From positions 1 through 38,540 of the IMG/VR virus record IMGVR_UViG_3300021062_000034: DNA of 38,540 nucleotides, one strand, 5' to 3'. Both the position numbers and the translations under genes were made by a program. Each line of letters opens with the position of its first letter. Positions within the stretch are counted from its first letter, which is position 1. Positions 1 through 8,349 of the stretch are shown piece after piece. The notes beneath the pieces were generated by a model. The model was not told the origin of the DNA. It worked only from the letters and a program-made list of their open reading frames with translations, and ran no database searches. This DNA comes from a virus.

Positions 1-2
1 CC

Positions 3-518
3 GTCACAAGAGAGGGCCACGCTACACAGAAATCGATCGCCGAGCTGCAAGACCTTACCCAGCGGTATGGCTATGACAAAGCTTATGAGACTGCAGGACT
101 CGATAGAACCTCGAGAGAAGAGATTGCTCGAATGCAGGACGATACGGCGAAGCTCTCTATCTCTTCTCAAGAGAAGATCGCTCAGCAGAGAAATGAGCTC
201 GATAGAGCCTTACAAGAGGGCCGCATCACCTCCGAGGAGAAGATGGCGGCAGAGCGTAACCTCATCGATCAGCAGCTTCAGGAAGAGCGGCTCGCAGCAG
301 AGCAGGCGCTTCAGAAGGAGAGCCAGACCTGGCAGAGCGGAGAGAAGACCCTCGATAGGAAGTTTACGAAGAGGCAGAACGCCAAAGACCGACAGATCCA
401 ACGTGAGCAGATTAGGGCTCAGATGGCTAACCGAGGTGGCGGCGGCGGGGGCGGCGGGGAAGCTCCCCTCGACATAAATGCAATTATGGCGATGATGCAG
501 CTTTTAGGTGAGGAGTAA
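3..518 (+). CDS. C-terminal part of a coiled-coil virion protein (5' end outside the window)
   Basis: The frame is open from base 3 with no start, so this is the 3' part of a gene. It encodes about 171 residues rich in Gln, Glu, Lys and Arg that should form a long coiled coil, followed by an eight-Gly run and a hydrophobic tail (INAIMAMMQLLGEE). The style matches the gene leaving the right edge (37914), whose visible end has the similar stretches SMQDETQRY versus LQDLTQRYG and RMQDDT. I infer one gene cut by the linear representation. An internal ATG at 132 exists but has no clear ribosome site. It overlaps the next gene by one base (TAATG). It is probably an internal or neck virion protein; no family is recognised. 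Confidence 0.75.
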   Translation, partial: VTREGHATQKSIAELQDLTQRYGYDKAYETAGLDRTSREEIARMQDDTAKLSISSQEKIAQQRNELDRALQEGRITSEEKMAAERNLIDQQLQEERLAAEQALQKESQTWQSGEKTLDRKFTKRQNAKDRQIQREQIRAQMANRGGGGGGGGEAPLDINAIMAMMQLLGEE

Positions 519-1678
519 TGGCAGGCTACGCGGAGACCCTCGCATCAGTTCTCTACCCTGATACCTACTCTCAGAACCCATGGGTAATGGGCGGTCGAGC
601 CGTCATGCAGACGCAGATGCCGCAATTTGAAAACCCGTGGATGACGGGCCTTGCCCAGGCGCTTACAGGCTTAGCCGGCGGCGCCGTTATGGGCTACGGG
701 ATGCGGCAGGCCAGAGGCGATCAGATGGCTGCCACGGCAAAGGCTCTCGATTCTGGGCTTCTCGGAGAAGTCGATCCGAAGGTACGGGCAGCGCTTACCT
801 CGGGGGATGAGGCAAGCCAAAAACTCGGGATGGCTCTTCTTAGCGAAGAGATGGAGACAAAGCGAAGCTCCAGGGCCCTTGAAGCTGAGATAGAGAAACA
901 TCGGCGGCTTAAGGAAATAGAGCACCAGAATGCCTTAGAGCTCCAACGCCAGAAGGATGCGGCCGACGTAGCAGCTAAGAATGCAGAGAAGGCCGGTAAG
1001 CCCCTTGAGTATGACAAGGTTACCGAGCAGGCGCTTAAGGAGCTTAATGCCGTAAGCGAGAAGGGAAGAAAGCTCGAGCAGCTAGGCGGCACCCTCGAGC
1101 AGGCGGCAGGAGAGGCAGGATATACCGGCATAGGCGGCGACTACGTTTCGTCAGGTCTCCGGGCTCTGTCTCTCATTAGCGGCGACGCAGAGAAGGCGAC
1201 AAAAGCCCGCGGGATCCTCGAGGGGCTCCAATCTGAGATCGTATCAGCCTCAAGAGATGTAGGAGCGGGTGGTACGTCGGATCTCGAGTCCGGCATGTAC
1301 CTCCGTTCGGGCCCCCTTGCTTCTCGCTCAAAGGAAGAGAACCTCTTGCTCGCTCAGACGATGAAGGCCCGCGGCGCGAGAGAAAGAGCGTACGCAGACT
1401 TTCTCACAAAGCAGGCGCGACAAGGCGTAGACCTCTCGACCGCTAAGGAAAGATGGAAGACGTACGAGCAGAAATTTCCGCTTCTCGTTCCAGGGGATAG
1501 CGGGCTCTCGGTTAACTCTAAGGTGCCATCTATCGATGACTTCCTGCTGCAGGCGCAGCAGGGGGCTATACAGCCTCCCCCCGCGCCCGAAGCGCCTCAA
1601 CCTGCGGGCACAGCTCAGGCCCCTACAATCTCACCGGCTGACGCGATGGCCGAGCTTAAGAGGAGAGGGCTCCTCTAA
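518..1678 (+). CDS. Putative internal virion protein, 386 aa
   Basis: No family is recognised. The N-terminus (residues 1-70) is rich in Trp, Gly and Ala with a hydrophobic segment around residues 45-62 (LTGLAGGAVMGYGM). The middle (about 100-200) is a charged helical region likely to form a coiled coil, and the C-terminus is Pro/Gln-rich before a helical end. Start and stop overlap both neighbours as TAATG, which implies translational coupling. Its place between the coiled-coil protein and the transglycosylase gene fits an ejection-type virion protein of a podovirus. This role is inferred from context only. Confidence 0.7.
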   Translation: MAGYAETLASVLYPDTYSQNPWVMGGRAVMQTQMPQFENPWMTGLAQALTGLAGGAVMGYGMRQARGDQMAATAKALDSGLLGEVDPKVRAALTSGDEASQKLGMALLSEEMETKRSSRALEAEIEKHRRLKEIEHQNALELQRQKDAADVAAKNAEKAGKPLEYDKVTEQALKELNAVSEKGRKLEQLGGTLEQAAGEAGYTGIGGDYVSSGLRALSLISGDAEKATKARGILEGLQSEIVSASRDVGAGGTSDLESGMYLRSGPLASRSKEENLLLAQTMKARGARERAYADFLTKQARQGVDLSTAKERWKTYEQKFPLLVPGDSGLSVNSKVPSIDDFLLQAQQGAIQPPPAPEAPQPAGTAQAPTISPADAMAELKRRGLL

Positions 1679-3999
1679 TGGCAGACCTCTCGGGCATGTC
1701 GAATGAAGAGCTCTTCGCAATCGCGGGGATGACGCCTAAGGGCCCAAGTGCTCCAACTGCTGCGCCTACTCTATCTTCGATGTCGAATGATGAGCTCTTT
1801 AAGATCGCTGGTGTGGCGCCTAAGGCTCCAAGCTCAGGCGGCATCATGTCTGGGATCTCTAATTTCTTCTGGCCCGAAGGAAGCGGCTACGCACCTCCGA
1901 GCGGCATAGGAAACGCTCTCTCTAACTTTGCCTCAAACGTCGTAGACCCCGATGCGTGGCTTACTCGAGGAACAGGAGAGCGCATCTCAGCCAAGCAGGC
2001 GGTAACAGGCCCCCTTGTACGAGCGGCAGAGGCTGGAAGCTTTGGGCTAGGAGAAGAGGTCATAGCAGGCGGGAACGCCGTCCTAGATGACTTGGCAAGC
2101 GCTCTCACAGGTGGCCCGGCGGGTGACTATGATGCACGCCTACAAGAGGCACGAAACCTAAGTAAGGACTTCTCGGAAGCTTCTCCCGGCACGGCTCTGG
2201 CCATAGATCTTGCGATGATGGGCAAGGCTCCTCTTCCTAACGTCATGAGCTCCGCTAAAGGAGTAAAGGCTACTGCGGGTAATGTCGCCAAAGGTGCTGG
2301 CGTAGGCGCAGGAATGGGCGGTGCCTATGGTTTTGGCACTGGAGAAGGGGGCTTAGAGAATCGGCTTGAGAATGCGAAGTCAGGCGCCGCCTTCGGTGCC
2401 GCCTTTGGTGGCGCTGGGCAGGCAGTCTCCGAAGGTCTTCAAGGGGCCGGAAGCCACCTCTCTAAGATCGCAGGCGCTCTTGATGAGGGAGCTACGGGGC
2501 TAAAGGAAAAAGGACTAGGTGTTTCGTACGGCGATGTGAAGGGGGGCCTAGGGAGGAAGCAAGCTGTCTACCTTGATGATGCCGGGAACCCGACAACGCT
2601 CGACAAAGCAACGGACGTAACAAGCTCGGTGCAGCAGCGCCTACAAGCGCTCGAGGAGTCAGGCTTCTTTAAGAAGGCCCCTGATGAGCCGGGAGCGCTT
2701 GCAGCCTATACGCAAAAGTCGCGCATTGCTGCAGGCGACAAGGTACGAGACATGATCAAAAAAACCGATGAGGCCCTTGAGGGCCGGCCGGTCACACCTA
2801 GCTTCTCCAGGCTCGAGAAATTTTATAACTCGCTCAAAGAATCGGACCAGGTGAAGTACCAGAAGACTATCGGGGAGCTCTTTGACGATTTCGAGAAGAC
2901 CCCAGGTAGTGGCGTCTCTAAGGTGGTCACCTTCAAGCAGAGGCTTCAAGATGATGCAGGCTTTGAGGCCGCCAAAGACTCAAAGAAGGCGGAACTCTTT
3001 AAGGCTGCCTACATGGATCTAAAGGAAGCAGCCGAAGAGACTGTGGATAAGGTCTTCCCTCCGGGATCATTCAGGAAGGCTAATGAGGTCTATGGGGCCC
3101 ATGAAACCGTCTTGAAGACCCTTCCCGCTCGAGGGGCTAAGAACGCTCCTAATCTCGTCGAATACATTGGAAGGCCGGCGGGCTCTCTGCCTTTCTGGAT
3201 CGCAAGTTCCGTTCTTAATCCGGCTTTAGCTGCTAAACTTCTTCTCGCTCAGGCGGGCGGGCGGTACGTGGCGGCTAGCAAGCCCATGTCTGTAGCCCGA
3301 GGGATGGAAAAGGCGTCCGATCTCCTCGGAACGCCTGCAGGGGCAATCTCTAAGGCGGGGGAAAGCATCTCAGGTGCTGCGCCTCGAGTGGCGGGGGCAG
3401 GCGAATTCACTGACGAGCCGGAACAACCGAAAGACAACCTCAGCACCATATCAAATGCTCTTCTCGAACCTTCGCAACCTGTCAAAATGTCGGGAGAGCC
3501 TCTCGCAGAGGCGCTCAAGAATGTATCCGCACAAGGTTTCCCGATGGCGCCGAAGAGCAAGCCAGCCCAGACATCATCAAAGGTAGACGAGACCCTAGTT
3601 AAGGCTGTGATAGCGGCTGAGTCTTCGGGGAATCCAAAGGCGACAGGGCCTAAGACAAAGTATGGCGGCGCTAGGGCTCAAGGGCTCATGCAGCTTATGC
3701 CGGCGACAGGCAAAGAGCTCTTTAGAGAACTAAAGCTCGAGGGAGAGTACGACCCATACGACCCGGAGCTCAATAAGAAGCTAGGCACCTACTACCTCGA
3801 GAAGATGATGAGGCAATTCGGTGGCGACGTCCGCCTAGCTCTCGCAGCCTATAACTGGGGCCCGGGTAACCTCTCAAAGCACATCAAAGCTGTAGGCTCT
3901 AACGATTGGACCGTTCTCGCTCGGTCTCCCAAGGTTCCTAAAGAGACCCGAGACTACGTAACCAAGGTACTGAAAAAGAGAGAGGCGCTTTTAGCGTAA
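1678..3999 (+). CDS. Virion-associated lytic transglycosylase (SLT domain), 773 aa
   Basis: The C-terminal 140 residues are a soluble lytic transglycosylase (goose-lysozyme-like) domain. The catalytic glutamate is probably Glu648 in IAAESSGNP, followed by GLMQLMPATG (669-678) and AAYNWGPGN (723-731), the family's signature motifs. Such domains cleave peptidoglycan so that DNA can cross the wall during ejection. The N-terminus holds a duplicated motif (LSGMSNEELFAIAG and LSSMSNDELFKIAG, residues 4-42). The middle has Gly/Ala-rich segments, around residues 200-250 and 510-550, that could insert in membranes. The length is typical of podovirus internal ejection proteins rather than an endolysin. 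It overlaps the upstream stop as TAATG. Confidence 0.88.
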   Translation: MADLSGMSNEELFAIAGMTPKGPSAPTAAPTLSSMSNDELFKIAGVAPKAPSSGGIMSGISNFFWPEGSGYAPPSGIGNALSNFASNVVDPDAWLTRGTGERISAKQAVTGPLVRAAEAGSFGLGEEVIAGGNAVLDDLASALTGGPAGDYDARLQEARNLSKDFSEASPGTALAIDLAMMGKAPLPNVMSSAKGVKATAGNVAKGAGVGAGMGGAYGFGTGEGGLENRLENAKSGAAFGAAFGGAGQAVSEGLQGAGSHLSKIAGALDEGATGLKEKGLGVSYGDVKGGLGRKQAVYLDDAGNPTTLDKATDVTSSVQQRLQALEESGFFKKAPDEPGALAAYTQKSRIAAGDKVRDMIKKTDEALEGRPVTPSFSRLEKFYNSLKESDQVKYQKTIGELFDDFEKTPGSGVSKVVTFKQRLQDDAGFEAAKDSKKAELFKAAYMDLKEAAEETVDKVFPPGSFRKANEVYGAHETVLKTLPARGAKNAPNLVEYIGRPAGSLPFWIASSVLNPALAAKLLLAQAGGRYVAASKPMSVARGMEKASDLLGTPAGAISKAGESISGAAPRVAGAGEFTDEPEQPKDNLSTISNALLEPSQPVKMSGEPLAEALKNVSAQGFPMAPKSKPAQTSSKVDETLVKAVIAAESSGNPKATGPKTKYGGARAQGLMQLMPATGKELFRELKLEGEYDPYDPELNKKLGTYYLEKMMRQFGGDVRLALAAYNWGPGNLSKHIKAVGSNDWTVLARSPKVPKETRDYVTKVLKKREALLA

Positions 4000-4003
4000 C
4001 CGT

Positions 4004-4930
4004 ATGGCGTGGAATGGCTCGGGAACCTTTAGCCGTACGAATGGATACAATACAGGCGCTACGACGTGGGTACAGGATAGGAATGCCGCTGTCAAAATCA
4101 CAGCTGCCAGGCACGATACCCACGATCAGGACTTAGCAGCTGGGATCAACGCCTGCCTCACAAAGAACGGTGAAAACTCCCCAACAACCAACCTCCCCAT
4201 GGGAGGCTTCAAACATACTAACGTTGCTCAAGCCTCAGCACGTACCGAGTATGCTCGCGTAGACCAGGTACAGGATGGTGGTTTTCTGTGGGGCGGCACA
4301 TCAGGCGGAACCGCCAACGCTCAGACCATTTCTCTTACTCCTGCTGTGACCTCACAGACAGCCGGTAGGATCATCACCTTTATCCCAGGCAACACCAATA
4401 CGGGCGCCACAACGCTTGCCGTAAACGGGCTCGCTGCAGTGAATGTAAAATTCATGGGCTGGGATTGTGTAGGCGGAGAGCTTGTCTCAGGAGTCCCCGC
4501 ACAGGTTCTGTATACGGGGTCTATCTTTATCCTCCTCAATCACGGTGGAGGTGTGGCGTCCTACGCACCTACGGCTTCCTCTGCCATCACCTCGACCATG
4601 ACTCTAGGGTCTCACGCTATCGCGTACTTCTTCTATCAGCGCTTCGGGCTCTCGATGTGGTTTACAACGAGTTTCTCGTGCACCACGGGAGGCTCTGCGA
4701 GTGATGAGATCATGATCTCCCTACCTATCAGCGCTAGAGCCTCCATCACTCAAGAAATGTACGGACACGTGCGGCAGGGGTCTACCGACATAGCAGGCCG
4801 GGCAATCGTCTCCTCTTCGGACGTTACCAAGCTTCGATTAAAGCTCGGAGATGATGGCGTCTACAGTATCTCCGGCTCGCCGGCCACCACCTTGTACGCA
4901 CAGGGGTGGATCCTCTTGGCTACATCGTAA
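4004..4930 (+). CDS. Tail fibre or tail spike protein, 308 aa
   Basis: The N-terminus (MAWNGSGTFSRTNG, then WVQDRNAAVKITAARHDTHD) matches the virion-attachment segment found at the start of many podovirus and siphovirus tail fibres. A helical linker follows (ACLTKNGENSPTTNLPMGGFKHTNVA). The remainder is a Thr/Gly/Ser-rich beta region (about 95-308) likely to bind the host receptor. Placed just after the transglycosylase gene and before a probable glycosidase, it is the best receptor-binding candidate. The short length suggests a single small distal domain. The fibre assignment is good; the ligand is unknown. Confidence 0.82.
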   Translation: MAWNGSGTFSRTNGYNTGATTWVQDRNAAVKITAARHDTHDQDLAAGINACLTKNGENSPTTNLPMGGFKHTNVAQASARTEYARVDQVQDGGFLWGGTSGGTANAQTISLTPAVTSQTAGRIITFIPGNTNTGATTLAVNGLAAVNVKFMGWDCVGGELVSGVPAQVLYTGSIFILLNHGGGVASYAPTASSAITSTMTLGSHAIAYFFYQRFGLSMWFTTSFSCTTGGSASDEIMISLPISARASITQEMYGHVRQGSTDIAGRAIVSSSDVTKLRLKLGDDGVYSISGSPATTLYAQGWILLATS

Positions 4931-4938
4931 GGAAGGAC

Positions 4939-5220
4939 ATGGCGAGTGAAGAGCAGCAAGATGATATTAACCTCAAACACACCGAAGGGATTACGGAGGT
5001 GAGAACGCGAGTGCATAATCTCGCGAACGTCGTACAGGCCCACGGGACACAAATAAGGGTGATCGAAGTGGAGCTAGGACGCATAGACACCAAAGTCGGG
5101 CAGCTTGTGCAAGAGGTGAAGCAGATTAGGAATGCGCTTTACCTCATGGCAACCGCCATTGCTGCTAACGTGCCCCAGATGCAGGCGCTCTTAGACAAGC
5201 TAGCGGAGATCCTCAAATGA
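4939..5220 (+). CDS. Small coiled-coil protein, 93 aa
   Basis: A strong ribosome site (GGAAGG at 4931-4936) precedes ATG 4939, so I prefer it to the in-frame ATG at 4906 inside the fibre gene. Residues 12-62 have heptad-like spacing typical of a coiled coil. The C-terminus has a mildly hydrophobic stretch (ALYLMATAIAANV) but no convincing transmembrane helix. It overlaps the next gene as ATGA. A haemolysin-XhlA-like or holin-partner role is possible because it precedes a putative wall- or polysaccharide-degrading enzyme, but nothing in the sequence proves it. Confidence 0.72.
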   Translation: MASEEQQDDINLKHTEGITEVRTRVHNLANVVQAHGTQIRVIEVELGRIDTKVGQLVQEVKQIRNALYLMATAIAANVPQMQALLDKLAEILK

Positions 5221-6197
5221 GGTACGGGCTTGATTACCTTGCAGGCGCTCGATACTCGGATCTCATCCTCCGCGAGCATCCCGAAGGATGGGCTGCCGGC
5301 TTTTTCGCCAACACCTTCGGTAATGCGCTTCCGACAGTAGAGAGACTCCTAGCCACGGGGCGCTGCCCGCACGTGCGCATACAGCTTCTGTGGAGTGACT
5401 CGCATACGTTCGGAGATGGTGACATCCCGACGATACGGAGGCTCGCCAGGGCCTATCAGGCGCTTAAAGGGAAGTATCCTTCGGTTACCATAGAGCTCTC
5501 CCCCTTCTGCGAGCACAACCTACAGAACCCGGATAAGTATCTTGAGATCGTGAAAAACGAGGCCCCCGATTGCGTGCCTGTAAACGTTCCATGGCGGGGC
5601 GCTTTCTCTAAGCGCTTCAAGAACGAGATCCACGGGGACCACAGTAAGCCCCAGGGGGCCTATAACTACTCCCTAGACGGGATGAACGGCCCGGACGCGA
5701 ACATAACAGCGCTCAAGAACGCGCACGCGTCCGCAGATGTCTTCTTCTTCTGGGGCATACGGATGAACGGTAACTATCACATGGGGGCCAAGGTGGCGCG
5801 GCCGGATCGCAAGGGCTGGCCCGATTCGCGCTACATCGATTCGCTTATCGCTCTGCACAAAGACAAGGGGCAGACGAACCTCCCCCGAGGTTGGCTCTTT
5901 AAGTCTCATGCGGAGAACAAAGGAACCGGAGACCCTCGAGCAGAAAAGCCTGTGTGGGTAGTGCCAGTGAAAGCTCGAGCGATAGAGCTTAGAGCCGACA
6001 ATGGGCAGGTGATCGATTCTGCCAAGTACTATGGCCCGTTCGCAGACGGTCGGCACAGATACTACTGCTCGGACTGGGGCTTCCTTCTTGCTGAAAAAGC
6101 GAGACGCATTCACGGACATCCGAGGGCAAACGTCTTCGTGAACGGTAAGAGAATTGGTATAATTCATCCCAGTTTCAGAGAAGGAAGCTGGAGATGA
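5217..6197 (+). CDS. Putative glycoside-hydrolase-like (TIM-barrel-like) protein, 326 aa
   Basis: I do not recognise an exact family. The pattern of hydrophobic strands ending in acidic or aromatic residues is reminiscent of a TIM-barrel glycosidase: HVRIQLLWSDSHTFGD near residue 60, SVTIELSPFCEHN near 97, VPVNVPWRG near 122, GAYNYSLDGMNGPD near 145 and DVFFFWGIRMNGNYH near 170. A beta-rich C-terminal part (about 235-326) follows. The start overlaps the upstream stop as ATGA, with GGAG eight bases upstream. Coming after the fibre and coiled-coil genes, it could be a capsule or LPS depolymerase, or the missing endolysin. The call is structural guesswork; the gene itself is secure. Confidence 0.6.
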   Translation: MRYGLDYLAGARYSDLILREHPEGWAAGFFANTFGNALPTVERLLATGRCPHVRIQLLWSDSHTFGDGDIPTIRRLARAYQALKGKYPSVTIELSPFCEHNLQNPDKYLEIVKNEAPDCVPVNVPWRGAFSKRFKNEIHGDHSKPQGAYNYSLDGMNGPDANITALKNAHASADVFFFWGIRMNGNYHMGAKVARPDRKGWPDSRYIDSLIALHKDKGQTNLPRGWLFKSHAENKGTGDPRAEKPVWVVPVKARAIELRADNGQVIDSAKYYGPFADGRHRYYCSDWGFLLAEKARRIHGHPRANVFVNGKRIGIIHPSFREGSWR

Positions 6198-6200
6198 GAT

Positions 6201-6842
6201 ATGCCGAAAGGTGTGCATAAGGGGCACAAGCGCCTCGATCTCACCGGGCACGAATTCGGTAGGCTTACCGTGATTGGCCCGGACCCCGAACGAAAGTATC
6301 ATTGGTTGGCTCGGTGCGAGTGCGGCGTGATACTTCGTCCCAGTCTAGGAGATCTGCGGCGCAGCAAGAGGCCGCTTCGGCAATGCCAACCATGCGCGCA
6401 CGCTGCTCAGCGGAAGGAGCACACGCGAAAACACGAACCTGAGTACCGGACCTATTACAGCATGCTCCAGCGTTGCGGGAACCCAAAGCACGAAAGCTAT
6501 CGTAATTACGGCGGCGCAGGGATTGCGGTATGGGATGGTTGGAAGGGCCCGGGCGGATACGATGCGTTCCTCGCTCACATCGGCCGTATGCCTTTCAAAG
6601 GCGCGACTCTTGACCGTATCGACAACGGGAAAGGCTACGAGCCGGGGAATGTGCGATGGGCAACGGTGCGTCAGCAAATGCGGAACCGAAGTAATAACAT
6701 CCTCCTAACGCTAAACGGCAAAACCCAATGTCTCGCTGATTGGGCCGATGAGTTGGGACTGAATCGGTGCACGGTAAGGCATCGATACTGTAAAGGCTGG
6801 CCAGTAGAGCGCGTTCTGGGGCCCGTCGCACAAGGGGGGTAA
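6201..6842 (+). CDS. HNH homing endonuclease-like protein, 213 aa
   Basis: The opening segment LTGHEFGRLTVIG is typical of phage free-standing HNH endonucleases. A zinc-ribbon-like part follows (CEC at 39-41, CQPC at 62-65). The nuclease region has YYSMLQRCGNPKHESY, NYGGAGIAV and TLDRIDNGKGYEPGNVRW (residues 85-153), the usual layout of this class. A NUMOD-like helix-turn-helix lies near residues 168-200. Such enzymes nick or cut DNA and spread by homing, and some phages need one beside the terminase for packaging. Here it sits alone at the end of the late operon, next to the convergent junction, where an insertion would be tolerated. Confidence 0.85.
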   Translation: MPKGVHKGHKRLDLTGHEFGRLTVIGPDPERKYHWLARCECGVILRPSLGDLRRSKRPLRQCQPCAHAAQRKEHTRKHEPEYRTYYSMLQRCGNPKHESYRNYGGAGIAVWDGWKGPGGYDAFLAHIGRMPFKGATLDRIDNGKGYEPGNVRWATVRQQMRNRSNNILLTLNGKTQCLADWADELGLNRCTVRHRYCKGWPVERVLGPVAQGG

Positions 6843-6858
6843 ATAGGTATCTGGAAAC

Positions 6859-6877
6859 CGTTTCATCATAAAACGGG
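6859..6877. other. Hairpin in the convergent intergenic region
   Basis: The 187 bases between the rightward late operon and the leftward operon contain a perfect 6-bp stem (CCGTTT and AAACGG) with a 7-base loop, and a second short hairpin near 6925-6936 (GGAC, GTGC loop, GTCC). Neither is followed by a clean T-run, so terminator function in both directions is only plausible from position. Nothing else is evident in this gap. Confidence 0.35.
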
Positions 6878-7029
6878 CGCGTCTGATAGGAACGCTAAAA
6901 CGTGCCATTTAGGTGTGACGGTGGGACGTGCGTCCTGACGTGACTTCCTACGGCTTATCCTACAACCGTTCCTAAATACCCCCCAGGATCTTCAGGATAA
7001 ACCTACGGTAGAGGAGGGGAAGGGGTTAT

Positions 7030-7389
7030 CTAGGAATCAGGCTCCGCCTCGACCCCCATTTCCGCTTTGAGTAGGGCTAACTCGGCCCGCATAAGCTTAT
7101 GCCGCACGGACTGAATGTTAGAGAGTCCTAGCTTCTCTGCTATCTGCGGAAACGTAAGAGCGTCATGGAACCTCAGCTTTATGATGTTCCGATCCTGCCA
7201 TGGCAGCCTGTGCCACTCCTCCGATAGTAGCGTGAGGATGTGCTGCGTATACTTGCCGCTCTTACCGTGCCAATGCGCTTTATAGTGTCTGCCAGGCTTG
7301 AACGCCTCGCGCATCAAAGGCTGTCCACAATGGCGACAGGTCTTCATGCGACGCTCGTAGGCGGTTCCCATTCCGTCCGAGATTCCCAT
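7030..7389 (-). CDS. Zinc-finger / sigma-region-4-like DNA-binding protein, 119 aa
   Basis: The C-terminal half (RLPWQDRNIIKLRFHDALTF, then a helix-turn-helix with IAEKLGLSNIQSVRHKLMRA) resembles sigma-70 region 4, which contacts the -35 element. The N-terminal part has CRHCGQP and nearby histidines that could bind zinc. The open frame continues upstream to 7626, but that part shadows the neighbouring gene. I chose ATG 7389, four bases after the upstream stop; ATG 7371 and 7347 are alternatives. As the last gene of the leftward operon it could switch on late promoters, which is an inference. Confidence 0.72.
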   Translation of the reverse strand: MGISDGMGTAYERRMKTCRHCGQPLMREAFKPGRHYKAHWHGKSGKYTQHILTLLSEEWHRLPWQDRNIIKLRFHDALTFPQIAEKLGLSNIQSVRHKLMRAELALLKAEMGVEAEPDS

Positions 7390-7393
7390 GCGG

Positions 7394-7672
7394 TTAAAAG
7401 GGGATGTCTTGATCGTCAAAGCACTGCACGTTATCTGAGAGAGGCGGCGCCTGCTCTTCTCCTGCCGCCTGTGTCGTCTTCCAATCGAGGTACTGCTTAC
7501 AGACGTTGGCAAGCTTAGAGATATCGCTCTCAAAGAAGCGGTTCGTGCTCTTCCACTCTCCGGCCGGTGTCTTATAGCGCTTATCGATGGTGACGCTCTC
7601 GCCTTTCTCGTTAGCCCACACGGCAAGCTTTATGCCACCTTCTTTAATCTCGTGAATCGGCCTGTTACTCAT
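7394..7672 (-). CDS. Putative single-stranded-DNA-binding-like protein with acidic C-terminal tip, 92 aa
   Basis: The protein ends in CFDDQDIPF, very like the acidic, Phe-terminated tip by which bacterial SSB proteins recruit partners. The core (IKLAVWANEKGESVTIDKRY, then WKSTNRFFESDISKLANV) is beta-rich and resembles small phage or plasmid ssDNA-binding or PC4-like proteins. A strong ribosome site (AAAAGGAG) lies just upstream of ATG 7672. An in-frame ATG at 7741 overlaps the upstream stop as ATGA and would add 23 residues containing a Cys/His-rich motif (CRCGMHHKAWETC). It lies in an operon with RecT and a nuclease, so a recombination or replication role is likely. Confidence 0.68.
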   Translation of the reverse strand: MSNRPIHEIKEGGIKLAVWANEKGESVTIDKRYKTPAGEWKSTNRFFESDISKLANVCKQYLDWKTTQAAGEEQAPPLSDNVQCFDDQDIPF

Positions 7673-7737
7673 AGTCTCCTTTTTGTAGTTCCATGGGCAC
7701 GTCTCCCAGGCTTTGTGGTGCATCCCGCAGCGGCATC

Positions 7738-8127
7738 TCATTTCTTGAGCAGCAACTTGATAAGAATAGGCGTTGGGTCGCCTCCGAGGCGCGTGACTTC
7801 CTTAGCGAGCTCCTCCACTGCCTTAGCCAGAGCCCCCACGCCTACGCCATTCTCAGACGGCACGGGATAGTTCGGGGTAGCGGGCTCATATCTCGTGTAT
7901 TTCTTCCTTCGCTTTCGTGCAGGAGCCTCTGCCGATCCGTTTAGCTCCTGATACTTCCGGGTTCCCAGCTTTTTCAGCATCCCGGCATCTCTCTCCCAAT
8001 ACCATATGACGCTCGGGCTCTTTATCTTCAGAAGCTCAGCCACCTCTTTGCGCTTAAGCCCCTCTCTTCGGAAGGCTAACGCCTCCTCCTTCACGTCACT
8101 TGAGTATCTAACTCTCTGTCTGTCCAT
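7738..8127 (-). CDS. Helix-turn-helix DNA-binding protein, 129 aa
   Basis: Residues about 6-50 (VRYSSDVKEEALAFRREGLK, then KEVAELLKIKSPSVIWYWER) form a transposase- or terminase-small-like helix-turn-helix with a WYWER recognition helix. A basic patch follows (RKRRKKYTRYEP), then a short C-terminal helix. A GAGGAGG site eight bases before ATG 8127 supports this start. An in-frame ATG at 8148 overlaps the upstream stop as ATGA and is an alternative. Target sites are unknown. Confidence 0.7.
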   Translation of the reverse strand: MDRQRVRYSSDVKEEALAFRREGLKRKEVAELLKIKSPSVIWYWERDAGMLKKLGTRKYQELNGSAEAPARKRRKKYTRYEPATPNYPVPSENGVGVGALAKAVEELAKEVTRLGGDPTPILIKLLLKK

Positions 8128-8144
8128 GTCCGTTTCCTCCTCGG

Positions 8145-8348
8145 TCATAAAATCCCCTGGCTAATCCTTACGGCTCTACTCTTCTCTCTCTCTATCGTGA
8201 GTAAGATCTCTACAGCTTTCGATCGGTCACCTTCGACGATGGCAAGGATGTGATCCCAGAGCATGGCATCATGCATGTCCTTGTCAGGCGTCAGTAGTGC
8301 CAGCATTGCGGCATCGTAGAGGGTCATCTCTTTCTGTTCGGGGGGCAT
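8145..8348 (-). CDS. Small acidic helical protein, 67 aa
   Basis: No family is recognised. The protein is mainly helical (MTLYDAAMLALLTPD near the start; AVEILLTIEREKSRAV near the end) with no membrane segment or metal motif. It fills the gap between two genes with single-base spacing upstream and an ATGA overlap downstream, which supports it as a real gene. Confidence 0.6.
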   Translation of the reverse strand: MPPEQKEMTLYDAAMLALLTPDKDMHDAMLWDHILAIVEGDRSKAVEILLTIEREKSRAVRISQGIL

Positions 8349-8349
8349 G

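Noticed and set aside
67-477. Arg-rich 136-residue frame at the left edge
   Set aside because: It is an out-of-frame reading of the coiled-coil gene; the Arg/Ser composition is typical of a shadow frame, and direct head-to-tail joining being in this frame seems accidental.
7390-7626. N-terminal extension of the sigma-like protein up to 7626
   Set aside because: This part overlaps the SSB-like gene in another frame and has Arg/Ser-rich low-quality composition.
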